The position numbers and the translations under genes are program-made. Below the pieces are notes generated by a model that was not told the DNA's origin, searched no databases, and was given only the letters and a program-made list of their open reading frames with translations. A stretch of DNA of 64,000 nucleotides from Polyodon spathula (taxonomy: Eukaryota; Chordata; Actinopteri; Acipenseriformes; Polyodontidae). Of this stretch, positions 43,401 through 57,914 are shown in pieces; the stretch's first letter is position 1; the number at the start of each line of letters is the position of its first letter. The stretch lies in contig NC_054535.1 in assembly GCF_017654505.1 (NCBI RefSeq), positions 83,577,603-83,641,602 on the forward strand, in the 5' to 3' direction.

Positions 43401-44875
43401 TTTAAGTACAACGCTGTAGATCATAAAAATGTACTTTCTTTCTGTTATCTAATTCCTTCGTAAACTTGGTTGCCGCACAGGAAGTTCTACCAAGAAGATA
43501 TACACCCTCTGCTATAGCATAGTCTTTAATATACAGTATCTGCATTATTCCAAATTCAAGAGTAAAATACTAATGGTGATGGTTATGTGATGTGGATTTG
43601 TGTCCTTTGAGGGCTGTGGTTGGACCACAAAACTAATTTCAGTGGGACCTGGGCTGGATTAAAACCTATTTTATTAAATCACTGTGTCTCCTAGAGAATA
43701 CAATGTCTCATATATTAGAATAATTATGATGAGTATTCCAAACAAATCACTAATTGAACAGTCTACACATTCTTAAGAAATCATCACATCTGTTGTCAGC
43801 TATTGCAAAGCTTATTCTTAACACTTGTTGTGTATTGTTATTATTTAAATCTATTTATACAGTTGGAGCCCACTCACTGATTTACAATATCGTAGTTCAA
43901 GTGAAGGCCTGTCTACAGAAACCAGTAGTGGGATGAATCAGAGTAAAATAACATTTTGGGAATTTTTTTTTTTTTCCTGTATATTAACCTATTTCCAGCA
44001 ATTGACACCTACCTTTAATATAAGTGATCGGTTTTTCATGTCTTGCTTCCATGGCATTACATAGTGCTTTGGTATTATTGGATGCCTGGGTGTTAACACT
44101 GGTAGATGGGTATGGACCAACCTGGTTAAGATAAAACAATATTACACTAATATTTAGGGATTCCAGTTTTCAAAGTACAATACATAATGTTACGATAGCA
44201 CAAAAAAATGTACCGGTCCACACCTGCAGTATGCAGTACATGTTTTTATTAATGGGCTGTCCCTCCCATGGCAGATAATTTTTGTTATTCATGCAATACA
44301 CACATTCATTGTCTTCATTTTCCAATTCAGTTTAATCACTTTGGACACGATCTGCCACATAGCTCATAGTCGTTAAGTAGGCAGGAGCTATCACATTTAA
44401 CACTGCCAGATAATTTTTTTTTTTTTTCACAAGGAAGTCTCAGAAGTAATGGCATGTTGGAGAACCGAATTAATCATTGCGAAAAGTCAAAACACCTTGC
44501 ACCTTCACTCTATTGGCAATGCTATGTTTCAAATTTGTGTATGTTATCAAATATACCAAATATACCTTACATTCTTCAAAAAGTGATTTAAAAGGATTAT
44601 AAATGATCTTGGCAGATTCACTACGCTTTTATTCTAGTGCACTTTATTATATGTTGTAAAACAGATTTAAAAAACAAACAGGCTGAATGGGAGCATCATA
44701 CTCTGAGCAAGCAGCTTTGAGACAGGTTTACTTTGATTCAAGGTTCTTGCAGTAGTAGCGCAAAGATCATTTCCACAGTAGATTAATTATCTCTGTGTTC
44801 ATTATGTTATCTGCAGTTATTTAATCCAGATTAAACATAGTCTGTGACTATACCTTTCTATACGAGGGCAGTCGA

Positions 44876-44876
44876 T

Positions 44877-44914
<38 letters not shown>

Positions 44915-44917
44915 ATA
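44876..44917. repeat. (TA)n microsatellite
   Basis: About 20 TA units with a single phase break (tattat) near 44902. Confidence 0.9.
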
Positions 44918-45971
44918 ACCTTGAATTTGAATTCCACATTCATGCTATGGTTTATCCTTTATAACTGTACATTTTTCAACATCTGAAGATAAATATAATA
45001 ATAATAAAATTATGGTTCACAGAGAAAGGGATTTCATTTAAAACATATTTAATGTGCATGTAAAGAAAACTGCAGCACAGAAAACAAATGGTTAAAATAT
45101 TAGAATTGGTTTGTGTTTGAAATATGATCTGCGTACAGAATCTGAGATGAAAGAATAGCAACATGTAAAACAGAGAAAGGAGAGACAGGCCCCACAGCCC
45201 CTACATGTCTAAATTAACATGCATTCAAATATTGTCGTTGCACATTTTCAGACCATTGGAATGGTATTATAAAACACAAAACATTATGCACAGAAGGCAC
45301 ACCTTACTCTTCTCATTAACTGAAGCCACTTCAGATATCTGCATACTAAAGGAACAGTCAGAATCCATGTATAAATAGTCAATTCAAGACATAAACCCAC
45401 TTAAAAGCCAGTAAAAAACATTTGAAATGTTTTTACTGAACCTACCCTTTAATATCAGTGTTGGTTGCTACGCTGACCATGTTTGTTGACTGTGTAAGAG
45501 CCCTTGGAAACCTTGCTAATCCTACCCACAGCATTGCACCATGGGAAGGAGCAATGATAATGCAGCACACAGACACTTCCTTTCTTGATGAAAGTAAAAG
45601 TCCTATTTGAAAGAAAGGACACAGGAGTCAGGTTTCACAAATGTATACAGCACTGTAGATTTCTCATACGTGTCATTTAATTTATTAGTTACGGTACAGA
45701 GACGTTTTTTAAAGTTAAAATTGTTTTATATCTTAAACGTTAACTGACTGCAGATTGACTGAGCTTCATGTCTCACCTTTAAGAGAACCATTGACATTTG
45801 TTAAAGGAGTGATTTTAGACACAATATTACGTTTTTGATGATCACTGTTAGCTATAATAAATAGTGAGATTAAATCAATCAAAGTTTATTGCTTTTAGGC
45901 AAGGAACTATGTGCTGCAAATCTTCTAATGTACAGCTTCAGTGCTGTGCCCCAGCTACATAATATATACAA

Positions 45972-46023
<52 letters not shown>
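45972..46023. repeat. (TG)n(TA)n compound microsatellite
   Basis: Seven TG units pass directly into about 18 TA units. Confidence 0.9.
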
Positions 46024-46027
<4 letters not shown>

Positions 46028-46819
46028 TTGCAATAAGAAATATCTTTAACCACTAGATTAATAATTGTTATAATAATTGCTAGGCACTGCATTGAAAGTT
46101 GTACTCTTTTAAGGTATTAAGAAAAGTCATGCTGAAAACAATTAAAAAAATAAATTAATAAATCCAAGCACCAGCCTGGTATAACAATCATTTCCTTCCG
46201 ATTCAGATTTTGTTGTTAATTGTATTTCAATTAAGCCTGGGTACCAGTTGTTGCTTCATTGAGATCATATCAGTTCAATAGACAGGCAACAACCACTATA
46301 TAGCAACCAACATACAATATCATAAATACTTTATTTCTAATTTATGGTAATATTTATCAAAAAAGTTACATATTCTCTAGAAGCTTAGTGTTTTAATGAA
46401 GAGAGGCAAGTTTGATACTTATTCATTTCTACAACACACTTGGAAAACAGAAAAAGATTTTAACAAGGAAATACAAAAATGATAAATTAGTATTTGTAGA
46501 CAGGTAAATATTTTTTTATCTTAAAAGCAATTTAAAGAAAATATAATTACGTACTCTACAGACATCTATAGTACATACCTGTTAAAACTAAATTTGATAT
46601 TGCATGTTTTAGTATGTTGTATACATCCCAATTGCCATGGCAACGACCACTAAACAGTTAAGCAACAATACTCTTCATACTGTAATTGTGTGTAACTGGG
46701 ATTATTTCACATTTTAGGCACATATTTGAAAGTCTCTGGCAATTTTTACACAAGGCATACATACAGTATGTGTAAAACAATTAGCCAGGTAGAACTTTTC
46801 CACATATTTGTGACAGAAG

Positions 46820-47050
46820 TTGAGATGCATTTTTCAACAGCTGCTATAGGCATTGAGTGCCATAGATATTGTATACAGATGCATGTCTCTGATGTTATGC
46901 ACATATTGTAATAGATGAATGTATCTGTTAATTTCAGTGTGCAAGGTCTTCCTTAAAAATACTCAGATTTGATTCTTGATAATTTTTTTTTTTTGGAAAT
47001 GTAGCATTGCATCATTTTTTTTTTTGAGTAATGTAAAACACTACCTGTCC
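46820..47050. repeat. second copy of the old dispersed repeat
   Basis: Pairs with 30200-30490 (see there). Both copies end in T-rich stretches followed by taatgtaaa-type sequence. Confidence 0.4.
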
Positions 47051-48100
47051 ATTTAAAAAAAGGTTAGATTACAAAGCAGAAGCCAGCAAGCTACATTCTT
47101 AGATTGAGACTTCATAATTTGCAATATTCATTCCCTTTTCATGATTTATCCCTATAAATGCAATGTATTGTAACATAACAAAGAGTATAAGAAGGTTAAA
47201 TATAAGTTCAATAATAATATGTCTATTATTGATTTTAATTTGGTACTCAAGGTACAGTATTTAAATAAACTACTGGTAGTTTGTTTAAGGGCTCATATGA
47301 TTTATTGAAAACGTATCATTTTCTTCTTTCAGAAAACATTCACATTTTTCTTCCATTAACAAATACCTGACTTCATATTATTCTGAGAAAGTGTTTACAA
47401 GTTTTGTAAAATGTTATTAAACTGAGCTATGCAGTCCAATGAAAGCAGAAATCTTATTGCCACCCAGGTTTTGCACACGGTTTGGTTCTATTGTTTGTAA
47501 ACAGCGGTTGGGTGTAGGGCCTTTGATTTTCTTGCTCCACTAGTAATCTGGGGCGAGTCCTTTGAACTCAGCTGACTAGACCTCTTCAGGAAGTGGCACC
47601 ACTTGTTTTGCATCGTTATTGACTGGCAATATGGCAGACTATCACCTATATAAAGAATGGTGTCCCCCCAAAAAACCCATCAGATTACTGTATTATACAC
47701 AGGTGCAGAGAGATATTTGGTATAATTTACAGTACATTACAGCATATGACAGCTACTCTGGGCAACTGCATGTTCAGTTGTAGTTACAGTAGATGTGCCA
47801 CCTATCCACACTAAAACATCATGACTTTGGGCTCTCTGCTGGGCAGATCTACGTTGCAAAAAACCCACCCTATACTATACTAAAGAGCCAACAGAATTGA
47901 AAGGTCGCAGCATTGCATGACTTTATGGAACGAGTAAACCAAAAAAAACATGTAATCTGTGACTGATACCAGCACTGCATTTAGATATAAGCCAGCTACA
48001 GGGAAAATGGATCAAATTAAATATTGAAGCAATGAAACACAAGAGTAATGTAAACCTCATAAAATATGTAAGGAAGAGGCAATCAAATATTCAAAACTAT

Positions 48101-48481
48101 TGTTACACACTAGTTAAAGCATTTTATTTTCAGAAAAGTTTATAAAAAATCTACACTATCCACCACATACTGACTCTACATAAGAAATGTGTGTTATAAA
48201 TCTATAAGACACATCACACAAGTATAACTTCAGGTGTCATAGATAGTTCTCCATCACTGTTTTCAGGTACTGTCAAAGATGAGTTGTGATGAAGTTTTCT
48301 TATGTAACGTAACTTTTTTCATGATATAACAGAAACTCCACAAAGATTTAGGATGTGCCTGCATTTATTACTACACAGATGATATGTACAGCCCAATACA
48401 GTACAGGGATACAGACAACTGAATTGAAAATATAAATTCAAACCATTTTGCATACATTTATTAAAAACTGATTTGTTTAAC

Positions 48482-48513
<32 letters not shown>

Positions 48514-49080
48514 GCTGAGGATTTACAGGAAGTACTCAATGGTTTTAAAAAACACAAAATCAATACATCTTGAAAACAAGTTTAACTGGGGGCAAACAAA
48601 TCAGAAACCAATTCAAAATACCACATTAATGAACAAAGGTTGTATACGGTAAATCTGGTCATGTTTCTATAGTCGATTTATATTTAAATGCACAGTAGAA
48701 GCCTGTATTTTAGCCACTTGTAAGATAATAGCATCTGATGGTAAAACAATGCAACATAAAAAAGGACACCTCCCCATATTCTACCTCCAACATCATATAC
48801 ATATATTAATCATTTGTAGTGCTAAAGTAGACTCAGTTTCTCTATAAAATGTCCTCTTGGTATATTTAACTAAAAAACTCTTATAACATTACTGTTTAGA
48901 TTTTAGGATGTTCTTATTGCCAAAAAAGGACCACCTCTTTAACGGAGTCATGAATTTGCTGGATTTCAACACAAACTCCGGCATTTAACCCTCCTCCCCT
49001 TCTGAAACCTGCAGGCATGCAATGAGAATTCATAACCAAAACTGCCTTTGCTACAGAACATGAGCCTAAGACCACCTTTG
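48101..49080 (-). other. phax: phax 3' UTR (end uncertain)
   Basis: Non-coding sequence downstream of the phax stop on the minus strand. AATAAA hexamers on the minus strand are at 48457-48462 and 48364-48369, either of which could end the transcript. An A23 run at about 48481-48503 lies just before the first of them. Confidence 0.5.
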
Positions 49081-52000
49081 TTAAAAGCTTTCTACTTCAT
49101 TGGAATTGTATATCACAGAAGCCTCTTCCAGATCCAGTGCTGTCTCTGTGGGCCCTTCATGGGACTCGTCTAAAGATGCCAGCGCCTCGTGTGTGTCGCT
49201 AGCGAAAGTCTCTCGTGAAGCATCATCATGTTCCTGAAGGTTGAGTGTCTTGATCACCTTTTTCATCTCTTTCCCCACTAGCTGCCGTCTGCGCTTTTTG
49301 GCAGCTTTTTTGCTTGTGTAGTCTTTGCGGTTTTCATCAAGGAATATTTCCTGGTGAAACAAAACGTACATGTTTTTTGTTTTGCCTCGTTTAACCCATT
49401 ATTCCACTGTGCTACGCCTAGGAAAGCAAATCTGACTTTTCCATTTTTTTTTTTTTTTTTTTATAATCTGTAACAAATTTACTACTCAATGTCACTAAAA
49501 TTTCCCACAAAAATCAGACAGTAATGGGTAGACATTACAAACTGGTTAATGAGTTGTCACATGGGCAAGACCAGGTAAATCAGCAGTCCCTCGGTTTCAT
49601 TATGAAAGAGGATGGGCTGGAGCAGCTGTAAACAGAAGTTTTCCTGTGGTATTTTTGCAGTGTTGCCATGCTTTTCTGATGCAAATACTACACATTTACT
49701 GTAGTTTACCCTGGTTTGCTTTACCATATCTAGCTCTTCTTTACAATGCTTACCAATGCTTTCACTATGCTTTATTACACTTTGCTATGCTTTTACTAGG
49801 GTAAACTTTTATAAGAGATCCACCAACTACCTGAATAGTGCACAGGATTAAAAACCACAAAGAAAGAAAGTCAAACCAGAGATTGGTTCATCACTTAAAA
49901 TGGCTGGCATTTTCTAGCAGCTGTAAATTTTAAACACACCAAATGTTGCTGTACATAGTCTGCTTGATTTACAGAACTACAGCAAGGTATCTTACCCTTA
50001 TCTTCTTGCTTGTGATGCTGGGTGTGTTTTTCAGCAAGTTCAGGTAAACTCCTCCTGGTGTTCGCCTCCTACTGCCATCCTGAATAAGAAAAATAATTCA
50101 TAACCATGACCATGTACCTAAAAGCTATGGATATAGTTGCATCATTCTACTTAGCAAGTCATACGCTTTATTTTCTTACTCTATTTGTGTTCATATCTCC
50201 AGAGTGACAACATTATGTATGTCACAACGGTACATTATATGTCAATAAGACAAACAAAAAACTGGTATATTCACAGTATGAAACACATAAAATCTATGGG
50301 CAATGGCGTTCCACTATGCATGTCCACCATTTGCACTGACATTTACAAAGAATGCTCCTTTTGAAACAACTAAAACACAGTAATTGGTGACTGACCAATG
50401 ATATGATTGATAGAATATTTTTTCAAACCCATAATAAAGCAGGAGAATTGAACTCTAATATTCTGATGATACACAAAGGATCTCTAATTAGATGTTTTCA
50501 GCCTTTTCAGTAGCTTGAAAAAAGAATTGCCTCATCTGAACACCCACAGTCCTACTTCAGCCGCCCTAGCTGTGCTATTTGAAAGCACTGAATTACAATA
50601 GACGCACTCCTTTTTCTGAGAATGTTAGCAGGCTTTATATAGGAACAAAAGAGGTCTGCACTCCACCATTAAAGCTAAAACGAAGGACCAAGTACCAAAT
50701 AGGGCTGGGTATGGGCAGTGTCTTCACAATACAATATGTATTGCTATACAAGGGTCACGATACGATACAGAAAATGAAGCATGAAACTCACAATTGTCTC
50801 ATTTGCATGTGCAAGCATTTGCAAAAACACTGGCAAAGCACTTTTGTTCAAATAAGCTTCACAGCCTACTTTGCTTTTGTTTCCTGTTCATTCTTTAAAA
50901 CAACCAGGGTTCCAGACAATGGCTCTAGCCACCAAAATAAAATAAAAAAATAGAATAATGCCCGCCAAATTCAATTGCTGTGTGCCACTTCAGGAGCAAG
51001 TTAATTGCTACCATATTCAACTGCTTAAAACACAACTTAAGACACTAAAGTGATGCTAAAACAGTAACTTAATGTCTATGCTCACTTGTTTGTTACCACA
51101 TTCTGCCGAGTGATAAATCTATGCAGCTGATGACTGCAATGAACCCAACATGATTATATTTTAAATATTTTGCAAGTGTTGTGTCTGGAATTGGTGATGG
51201 CACCTCTAATTATGTACAGTTGTAGCATGCTGCAGCTCCAATGCTCAGTGAAGTCCTGATCTGACAGCATGTAACACAGACAGCTCTTATGATTACATGT
51301 TACCGTTTGTTTTTCAGTAAAAACAAGTTTAAATTTCAGCGCGTTGGTTCTGCTATTTAGGATATTAAATACTCAATGTTTACACAACACTTGTACACGT
51401 TTGGTCACCATCACAACTGTTGTATGAAACTGGGGTTACCTTATTCTGCTGGTGTTAATACAGCACCTATCTGCACTTACAAGCATTTGTATTCGATGAA
51501 ATTGTTATTATTGTCATTTGCTACCGTCCTCTGGCACTTCAGTTTACCGAAACATTTGTGCGGTTTTAACCCTTACAGACCGACGTCATAGCGCATTTGT
51601 AAATATTCACACATGCTTTTAAAAGGGAGAGGCAGCATTTTTTTGTTACAGGCGCCAATTAGGGATGTAAATATTGTTTAATATAAAATCTGTTTAAACT
51701 ATTTGATTTCTATCGGTTAACCGTTTAACCGTTGTTACACCATCACTGTTTAAATAAATACCCTTTCCACATATATTTAGTCTTTGTCATGTGTTGACAT
51801 TTGTTTACCAGCCATAAAAAGAGGCAGCTTATAGCTCTTTAATTGCATCACACTGATGATGTGTGTACTGGTGCAAGTTTCCAGTATTTCCGTAGTTAAT
51901 AGTTAACCTCGATCCACTAGAAGGGACGCTGGTTTTACATTAAACAAACACACAAAAAAACAAACACAACATTTAAAAAAAACCCAAAACAAACACGTTA

Positions 52001-52545
52001 CCATCCCCAAAACTTAGCATAGCAATCAACAATTCATTTTTCAAGATTCTTATGAATTCATGCTATGAATCCATTTTAAAAAGCAAGTACGTTTTTTTCG
52101 TTGCTTGAAATGACTACAGATAAACTGCAACTTTAACAAACTGTGCCTACAACTACTAATCTAAAACATCTTTGTTTTAAAAAAAAAAAAAAATTTAAAA
52201 ACTATACTCACCAAACATGAACAAAAATGTTATCTTATTATACAGCAGCGGTTCTCAAACTTCACTGCACTGTGACCCCCTAGTTCTAACAATACAAATA
52301 ACTACTCAACTACAGCCAACAGTAAATAAATAAATACATAAATAAATAAAATTACAAATGCTTCTAGGCTGTCACGGTTTACGTGATCATACCACAAGGA
52401 CTGCTTCTTGATCCAGCTTTCGATTTTGTCAGTGAGAGAAAATACAAATATATCTCCTTGGAGTGACGTGTTAAGAATATTTAAGCCAGCAAAAATATCT
52501 GCCAGGAAACCAGGCAAAGCAAGCCATATATCACACATTTTTCAG

Positions 52546-52583
<38 letters not shown>

Positions 52584-54028
52584 TTTTACTGCTGATCGGG
52601 TTCTTCTTGTTGGCACTTCTTTTGCTGCAGTGCCTCTCGATTCCCCCTCATTACTCCCGCTTCCAACACTTTTCCTCAGAAAACTCAATTGTTTGATATA
52701 AAGCAACGTTTTGAACACCTTTCACAACAAAAAACACAGAGACTATAGATGTTTACCCCGCTAACATGGCAAGTTGGTTGCTACGTAACCGGTTCAGAAC
52801 TTTCAGACAAAGGCAGGCAGTGTGCGGGACTCATTGGGGGTACAATTGGGTAAAAAGTGGCAATAGTAATAATACATTAACAAACTTGCTTCTTAAACTA
52901 AAATGTTTTTATTTCGCAGGTATTCAACACATAACTTTGTTTTGACCGCTCCATCTTTACACTCCTCCCTTTTCGATTTTGACAGCAGCTGTTGTGCTCC
53001 ACTTACCGTAAATCGAAGTGCAGAGGAGTTGCTGAGTTTAGTGGCAGTGCGTAAAGAGTACATGTTTTGTTAGCTATGTACTTTTAAAACGCAAAATGCT
53101 GGACACATTTTATCAATTTGTATTATACGTTAACTGTTATGTAAAAACAGCAACATTTATTTATCGTTTAACCCTATTACATCCCTAGCACCAGTGCGCC
53201 TAATCCCCCAAAAAACTGTTTACAAATCTATTCTCGATATTTTTGTCGCATTTGCAAACATTTTATTCCCAGTCAGGAAACCTGCAGATTCGAGTCTTAC
53301 ACATTTTACACACAGCATGACTTAAGGAAGTTCAGTCCACACTGCACTTTAAACCGGCCACAGCAGGTCGAACTTCGCTGTCGTCGTGATGAAATTATTA
53401 ATTTTAATAACTGCTTCAGCTCAGCTGCCAGCGGATTTGACAGAAACACAGTGAATAGCAGGTGAGGCTGCCAGAGTACATGATAGTAAATAATATTATC
53501 AAATGATCAGTGTAGATACAAATTAATGCATGCTCATGTTTCTGCTAGCAGACACAAATTTACTTTTTAAAATGAACAGTGTATCATTAAATCATATTCG
53601 GGCTACTACGATTAAATTGAAAATCAATTTTTCGACCTTTCCTCATTATATACAATCACTATAAATACTTGATAACCAATTCAATAATTACATTTTTGTA
53701 TAGTTAATTATAGTTAATAACATTATGTATGTTTATCAACCAAAATGCACCGAACGCCCGCCTTGCTATTTACAGTATTTCTGCTTGCTGTTCTTTTCCG
53801 ACTCGTGTTAATGAGCATTTGATTTGCTGGTCCCATCCTACCAGCGAATCAGTTTTAAAAATGCTATGTAAGTACGCCCCTCTATGTATTTCGATGCAAA
53901 CAAACAAAAAAAAGCACGCCACCTTGAATTCAGAACATAGCCTGTAAATAAATTGTGCACATTGAAGAAAAATTCTTTGGAGTTTCAAAATTAAATTATA
54001 TAATGAATATTTAACAATATTCAATAAC

Positions 54029-54068
<40 letters not shown>

Positions 54069-54157
54069 AAAAAACAACCCAAAAACATCAGTGATCTTAA
54101 ACGAAATTTGAGTAACGACCAGATTGACCTATAGCGGGTATGCATGTTGTGGTAAAT

Positions 54158-54193
<36 letters not shown>

Positions 54194-57100
54194 GGCAGGG
54201 ATTTCTACATTGTGTGTTTTTCCAGATGTGAAGGTTAGGCTGTACAGTATTAACTAATAATGTCAATAAACATATACTGTAACAAATTAAACAGGGTTTT
54301 AAATTATTACTTACAACAGTCAAGAGTCCACCACTTTGCTCCACTTCTGAAGTTTCCATCAATAATTCAATAGCTTTCCTCTTCCCAATGCTTTTTACCA
54401 CTCGTTCAAGCAGGTCTTTTTTAGGTTCCCTTAGTCTGTAAAACAAAAATAAATTTGCTGTGTGTATAGTTACTGTGTTTTGAAATCAACAACAAGACAA
54501 CATTTGTTATTTACAGTACAGCGCTTGGAACACCCGGACTTCTACAGCTAAATTCAAACCTTGTCTTGGAGACAACGTAGAACAGTTCGGAGCACAAATT
54601 CAAATAACTGGCACATTAAGGGGCACTGGAGTCATTCTACAATATAATTTAAAAGCACCCTCATCTGCATTTTACTCGATTTCTACAAAGCACATTTTAG
54701 ACTTCTTTTAGATCGAATTTCTAATTTTTAACCACGTTGACTTAAACAAACCGTTACAAGCTAAAAAAATAAATAATAAATTACTCAATTTAGTAGCAAT
54801 GTTACTTGCCTACCCATATTTTACAAAGCATTTTCTGTCCAGATCTATAACTACATAAAGGAGAAAGTCACAAAACATGTACTGGAAACTTGGTGAAACA
54901 TAAGAAATGGGCTTGCTGTTCTTTAACAGATGAAAAAGCAGCTGACCTGTGAGCAATCTCATCTATGACTTTTTCTTCTTCATCATCTTCTGTAATCTCA
55001 AACCGTCCCTTATAGTCCATTTCTGCCTTCTGGCCCAGACGTTCCTTTGCTGGCCGCTTCCTCTTGAGATGGCCAGCCCCGTTCTCTTCTTCCTCCTTCC
55101 CTTCTTTCTTGCTGTCCTGCATATATTCTTCCAATTCTTCGTCCAGCTTGGACATTTCCACCCCAAACTGTTGCTGCCGTTCTTTCTCCATCATCTTCCG
55201 GGCCAAGATATAGTTATAGGTCTCGGACTGCCGACAGCTCATGCTGATCTCGCCCTCCATTCCTAGAATTCCAAGCTCTGCAGCCACAGCCTCCTGGTTC
55301 TGATCCTGTACCACTGACCCCCAGATGTTGTTCACCTTCTTAACGGGCTGGCTCTGGCCAACAGGTGCGGCTGTTGCCATTTGAGGTTTGACAGGAAGGG
55401 GGCTGGAACATTTCTGGCGTTTTCTCTTCCACAGGACCTTGTCCTCGTCGGAATCTGAGTCGCTGTTGTCACTGGAATCCAGACCTGCCATGCTGCGGTA
55501 TTGTGTGACAGAGGGAGCAGCGCAAGGGGGTGCTTCACTCCTGCTCTGGAATGCTGTGCTGGCAGAAGCAGCGGATTGCTGTTTCTGTAAGTGTAATAGG
55601 AGACAATTACATAACAGTATGATAGAAGTTATACTGAGGGATTGTAGTATCTAATCAGATTTTTAGAATACTGTTTAATATAATAAGACAAAACAAACTA
55701 TTTATGTTCCAAAATAGTTCCAATCACTGCGTTGTTATGCTTAACATTTAATATGTCTTTATATTCATCATAACGTTAAAATTACCTTTCTAATTTCAAT
55801 GTTACCCAAGTTTGGATTACTTATTTTTAGCACTTGCTACATACATTATTTTATTTCGGTTCACACATTCAAAGTTCGCCAGTGCCATGCTCCCAGAAGC
55901 TGTTTCATGACTGGCTAGCAACAGCTGCAGAAGCTGCTGTGTACAGTCATTACAGTGGACATCATTAAAAAAATAAAAATAAGAAGCGTTTGCTTGTGTG
56001 TGTTTTTTTGTGTACTTGAATATGTAATATGCTATTAGAATTATTTATTTTTTACCTGTAGTCGTGCATTCGACTACACTGACCCATTCCTAATTAGGAT
56101 AATTACACTGAACAAAAATAAACACAACATGCAACAATTTTAAAGATTTTACTGAGTTACAGTTCATATAAGGAAATCAGTCAATTGAAATAAATTCATT
56201 AGGCCCTAATCTATGGATTTCACATGACTAGGAATACAGATATGCATCTGTTGGTCACAGATACCTTAAAAAAAAAAAAGGTAGGGGCGTGGATCAGAAA
56301 ACCAGTCAGTATCTGGTGTGACCACCATTTTCCTCATGCAGCATGACACATCTCCTTCGCATAGAGTTAATCAGGCTGTTGACTGTGGCCTGTGGAATGT
56401 TGTCCCACTCCTCTTCAATGTCTGTGCGAAGTTGTTGGATATTGGCGGGAACTGGAACACGCTGTCGTACACGCCAATCCAGAGCATCCCAAACATGCTC
56501 AATGGGTGACATGTCTGGTGAGTATGCAGGCCATGGAAGAACTGGGACATTTTCAGCTTCCAGGAATTGTGTACAGATCCTTGCGACATGGGACCATGCA
56601 TTATTATGCTGAAACATGAGGTGATGGCGGCGGACCAATGGCACAACAATGGGCCTCAGGATCTTGTCACAGTATCTCTGTGCATTCAAATTGCCATTGA
56701 TAAAATACGATTGTTTTCATTGTCCATAGCTTATGCCTGCCCATAGCATAACCACACCGCCACCATGGGGCACTCTGTTCACAACGTTGACATCAGCAAA
56801 CCGCTCTCCCACACGACGCCATACATGCTGTCTGCCATCTGCCCGGTACAGTTGAAACCGGGATTCATCCGTGAACAGCACACTTCTCCAGCATGCCAGT
56901 GGCCATCGAAGGTGAGCATTTACCCACTGAAGTCGGTTACGACGCAGAACTGCAGTCAGGTCAAGACCTTGGTGAGGACGACGAGCATGCGGATGAGCTT
57001 CCCTGAGACAGTTTCTGACAGTTTGTGCAGAAATTCTTCGTTTGTGCATAACCCAGTTTCATCAGTTGTCCGAATGGCTGGTCTCCGACGATCCTACAGG

Positions 57101-57870
57101 GGAAGAAGCCGGATGTGGAGGTCCTGGGCTGGCGTGGTTAAACATGGTCTGCGGTTGTGAAGCCGGTTGGACGTACTGCCAAATTCTCTAAAACTACGTT
57201 GGAGGCGGCTTATGGTAGAGAAATGAACATTCAATTCTCTGGCAACAGCTCTGGTGGACATTCCTGCAGTCAGCAGACCGATTGCACATGCCCTCAAAAC
57301 TTGAGACATCTGTGGCATTGTGTTGTGTGACAAAACTACACATTTTAGAGTGGCCTTTTATTGTCCCCAGCACAAGGTGCACCTGTGTAATGATTATGCT
57401 GTTTGATCACCTTCTTGATATGCCACACCTGTCAGGTGGATGGATTATCTTGGCAAAGGAGAAATGCTCACTAACAGGGATGTAAACAAATTTGTACACA
57501 AAATTTGAGAGAAATAATCTTTTTGTGCGTATGGAAAATTTCTGGAATATTTTATTTCAGCTCATGAAACATGGGACCAACATTTTACATGTTGCGTTTA
57601 TATTTCTGTTCAGTGTATAATTCAGTTTTAACATTGCTGTGACCATATGGTAACAGGTTGGTTGTGGGTTTGCTTGTGAAAAATGAGTATCATTTGTACA
57701 CACACATTTTCAAATCTTGAATACAGTATTTTCATTTTCTGACAAGCATACACATACGTGCATGTTAAATGGCTGCAGTAACATATATTGAAAGGCTTTG
57801 TTTAGCCACTTTCTTTTGAGACATGGGCTCTCTTTGGTTACCATATACAGTTAGAAACATACTGAAAATA

Positions 57871-57914
<44 letters not shown>

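Larger units (their letters stand above)
40471..48100. other. intergenic region between convergent LARP6-like gene and phax
   Basis: Both flanking genes end into this 7.6 kb region. I found no exon, tRNA or intact mobile element. In human, TEX43 lies near here; I see no sequence I can call its orthologue. Contents are microsatellites at 44876-44917 and 45972-46023, one copy of an old dispersed repeat at about 46820-47050, and a less AT-rich patch at 42860-43060. Confidence 0.55.
51660..53187. mobile_element. hAT-like DNA transposon, non-autonomous, in phax intron 3
   Basis: The ends are inverted: TAGGGATGTAA on the left and TAGGGATGTAA read inward from the right. Runs of gttaa/ttaac follow inside both ends (for example cggttaaccgtttaaccg on the left, gggttaaacg on the right). 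An 8-base flanking pair, gcgccaat at 51652-51659 and gcaccagt at 53188-53195, matches at six of eight positions and fits an aged 8-bp hAT target duplication. At 1,528 bases with no long open frame of its own it cannot be autonomous. Confidence 0.8.
50080..54314. other. phax intron 3 (4.2 kb)
   Basis: No exon of another gene is seen. It contains a hAT element with a nested hAT transposase relic (listed separately), a possible further hAT terminus near 50698, an A-rich homopolymer at about 54030-54067, and an ATT microsatellite. Confidence 0.7.

Noticed and set aside
50579..50953. 124-codon open frame on the plus strand in phax intron 3
   Set aside because: Composition and lack of any known motif suggest chance; it also overlaps a possible hAT terminus.
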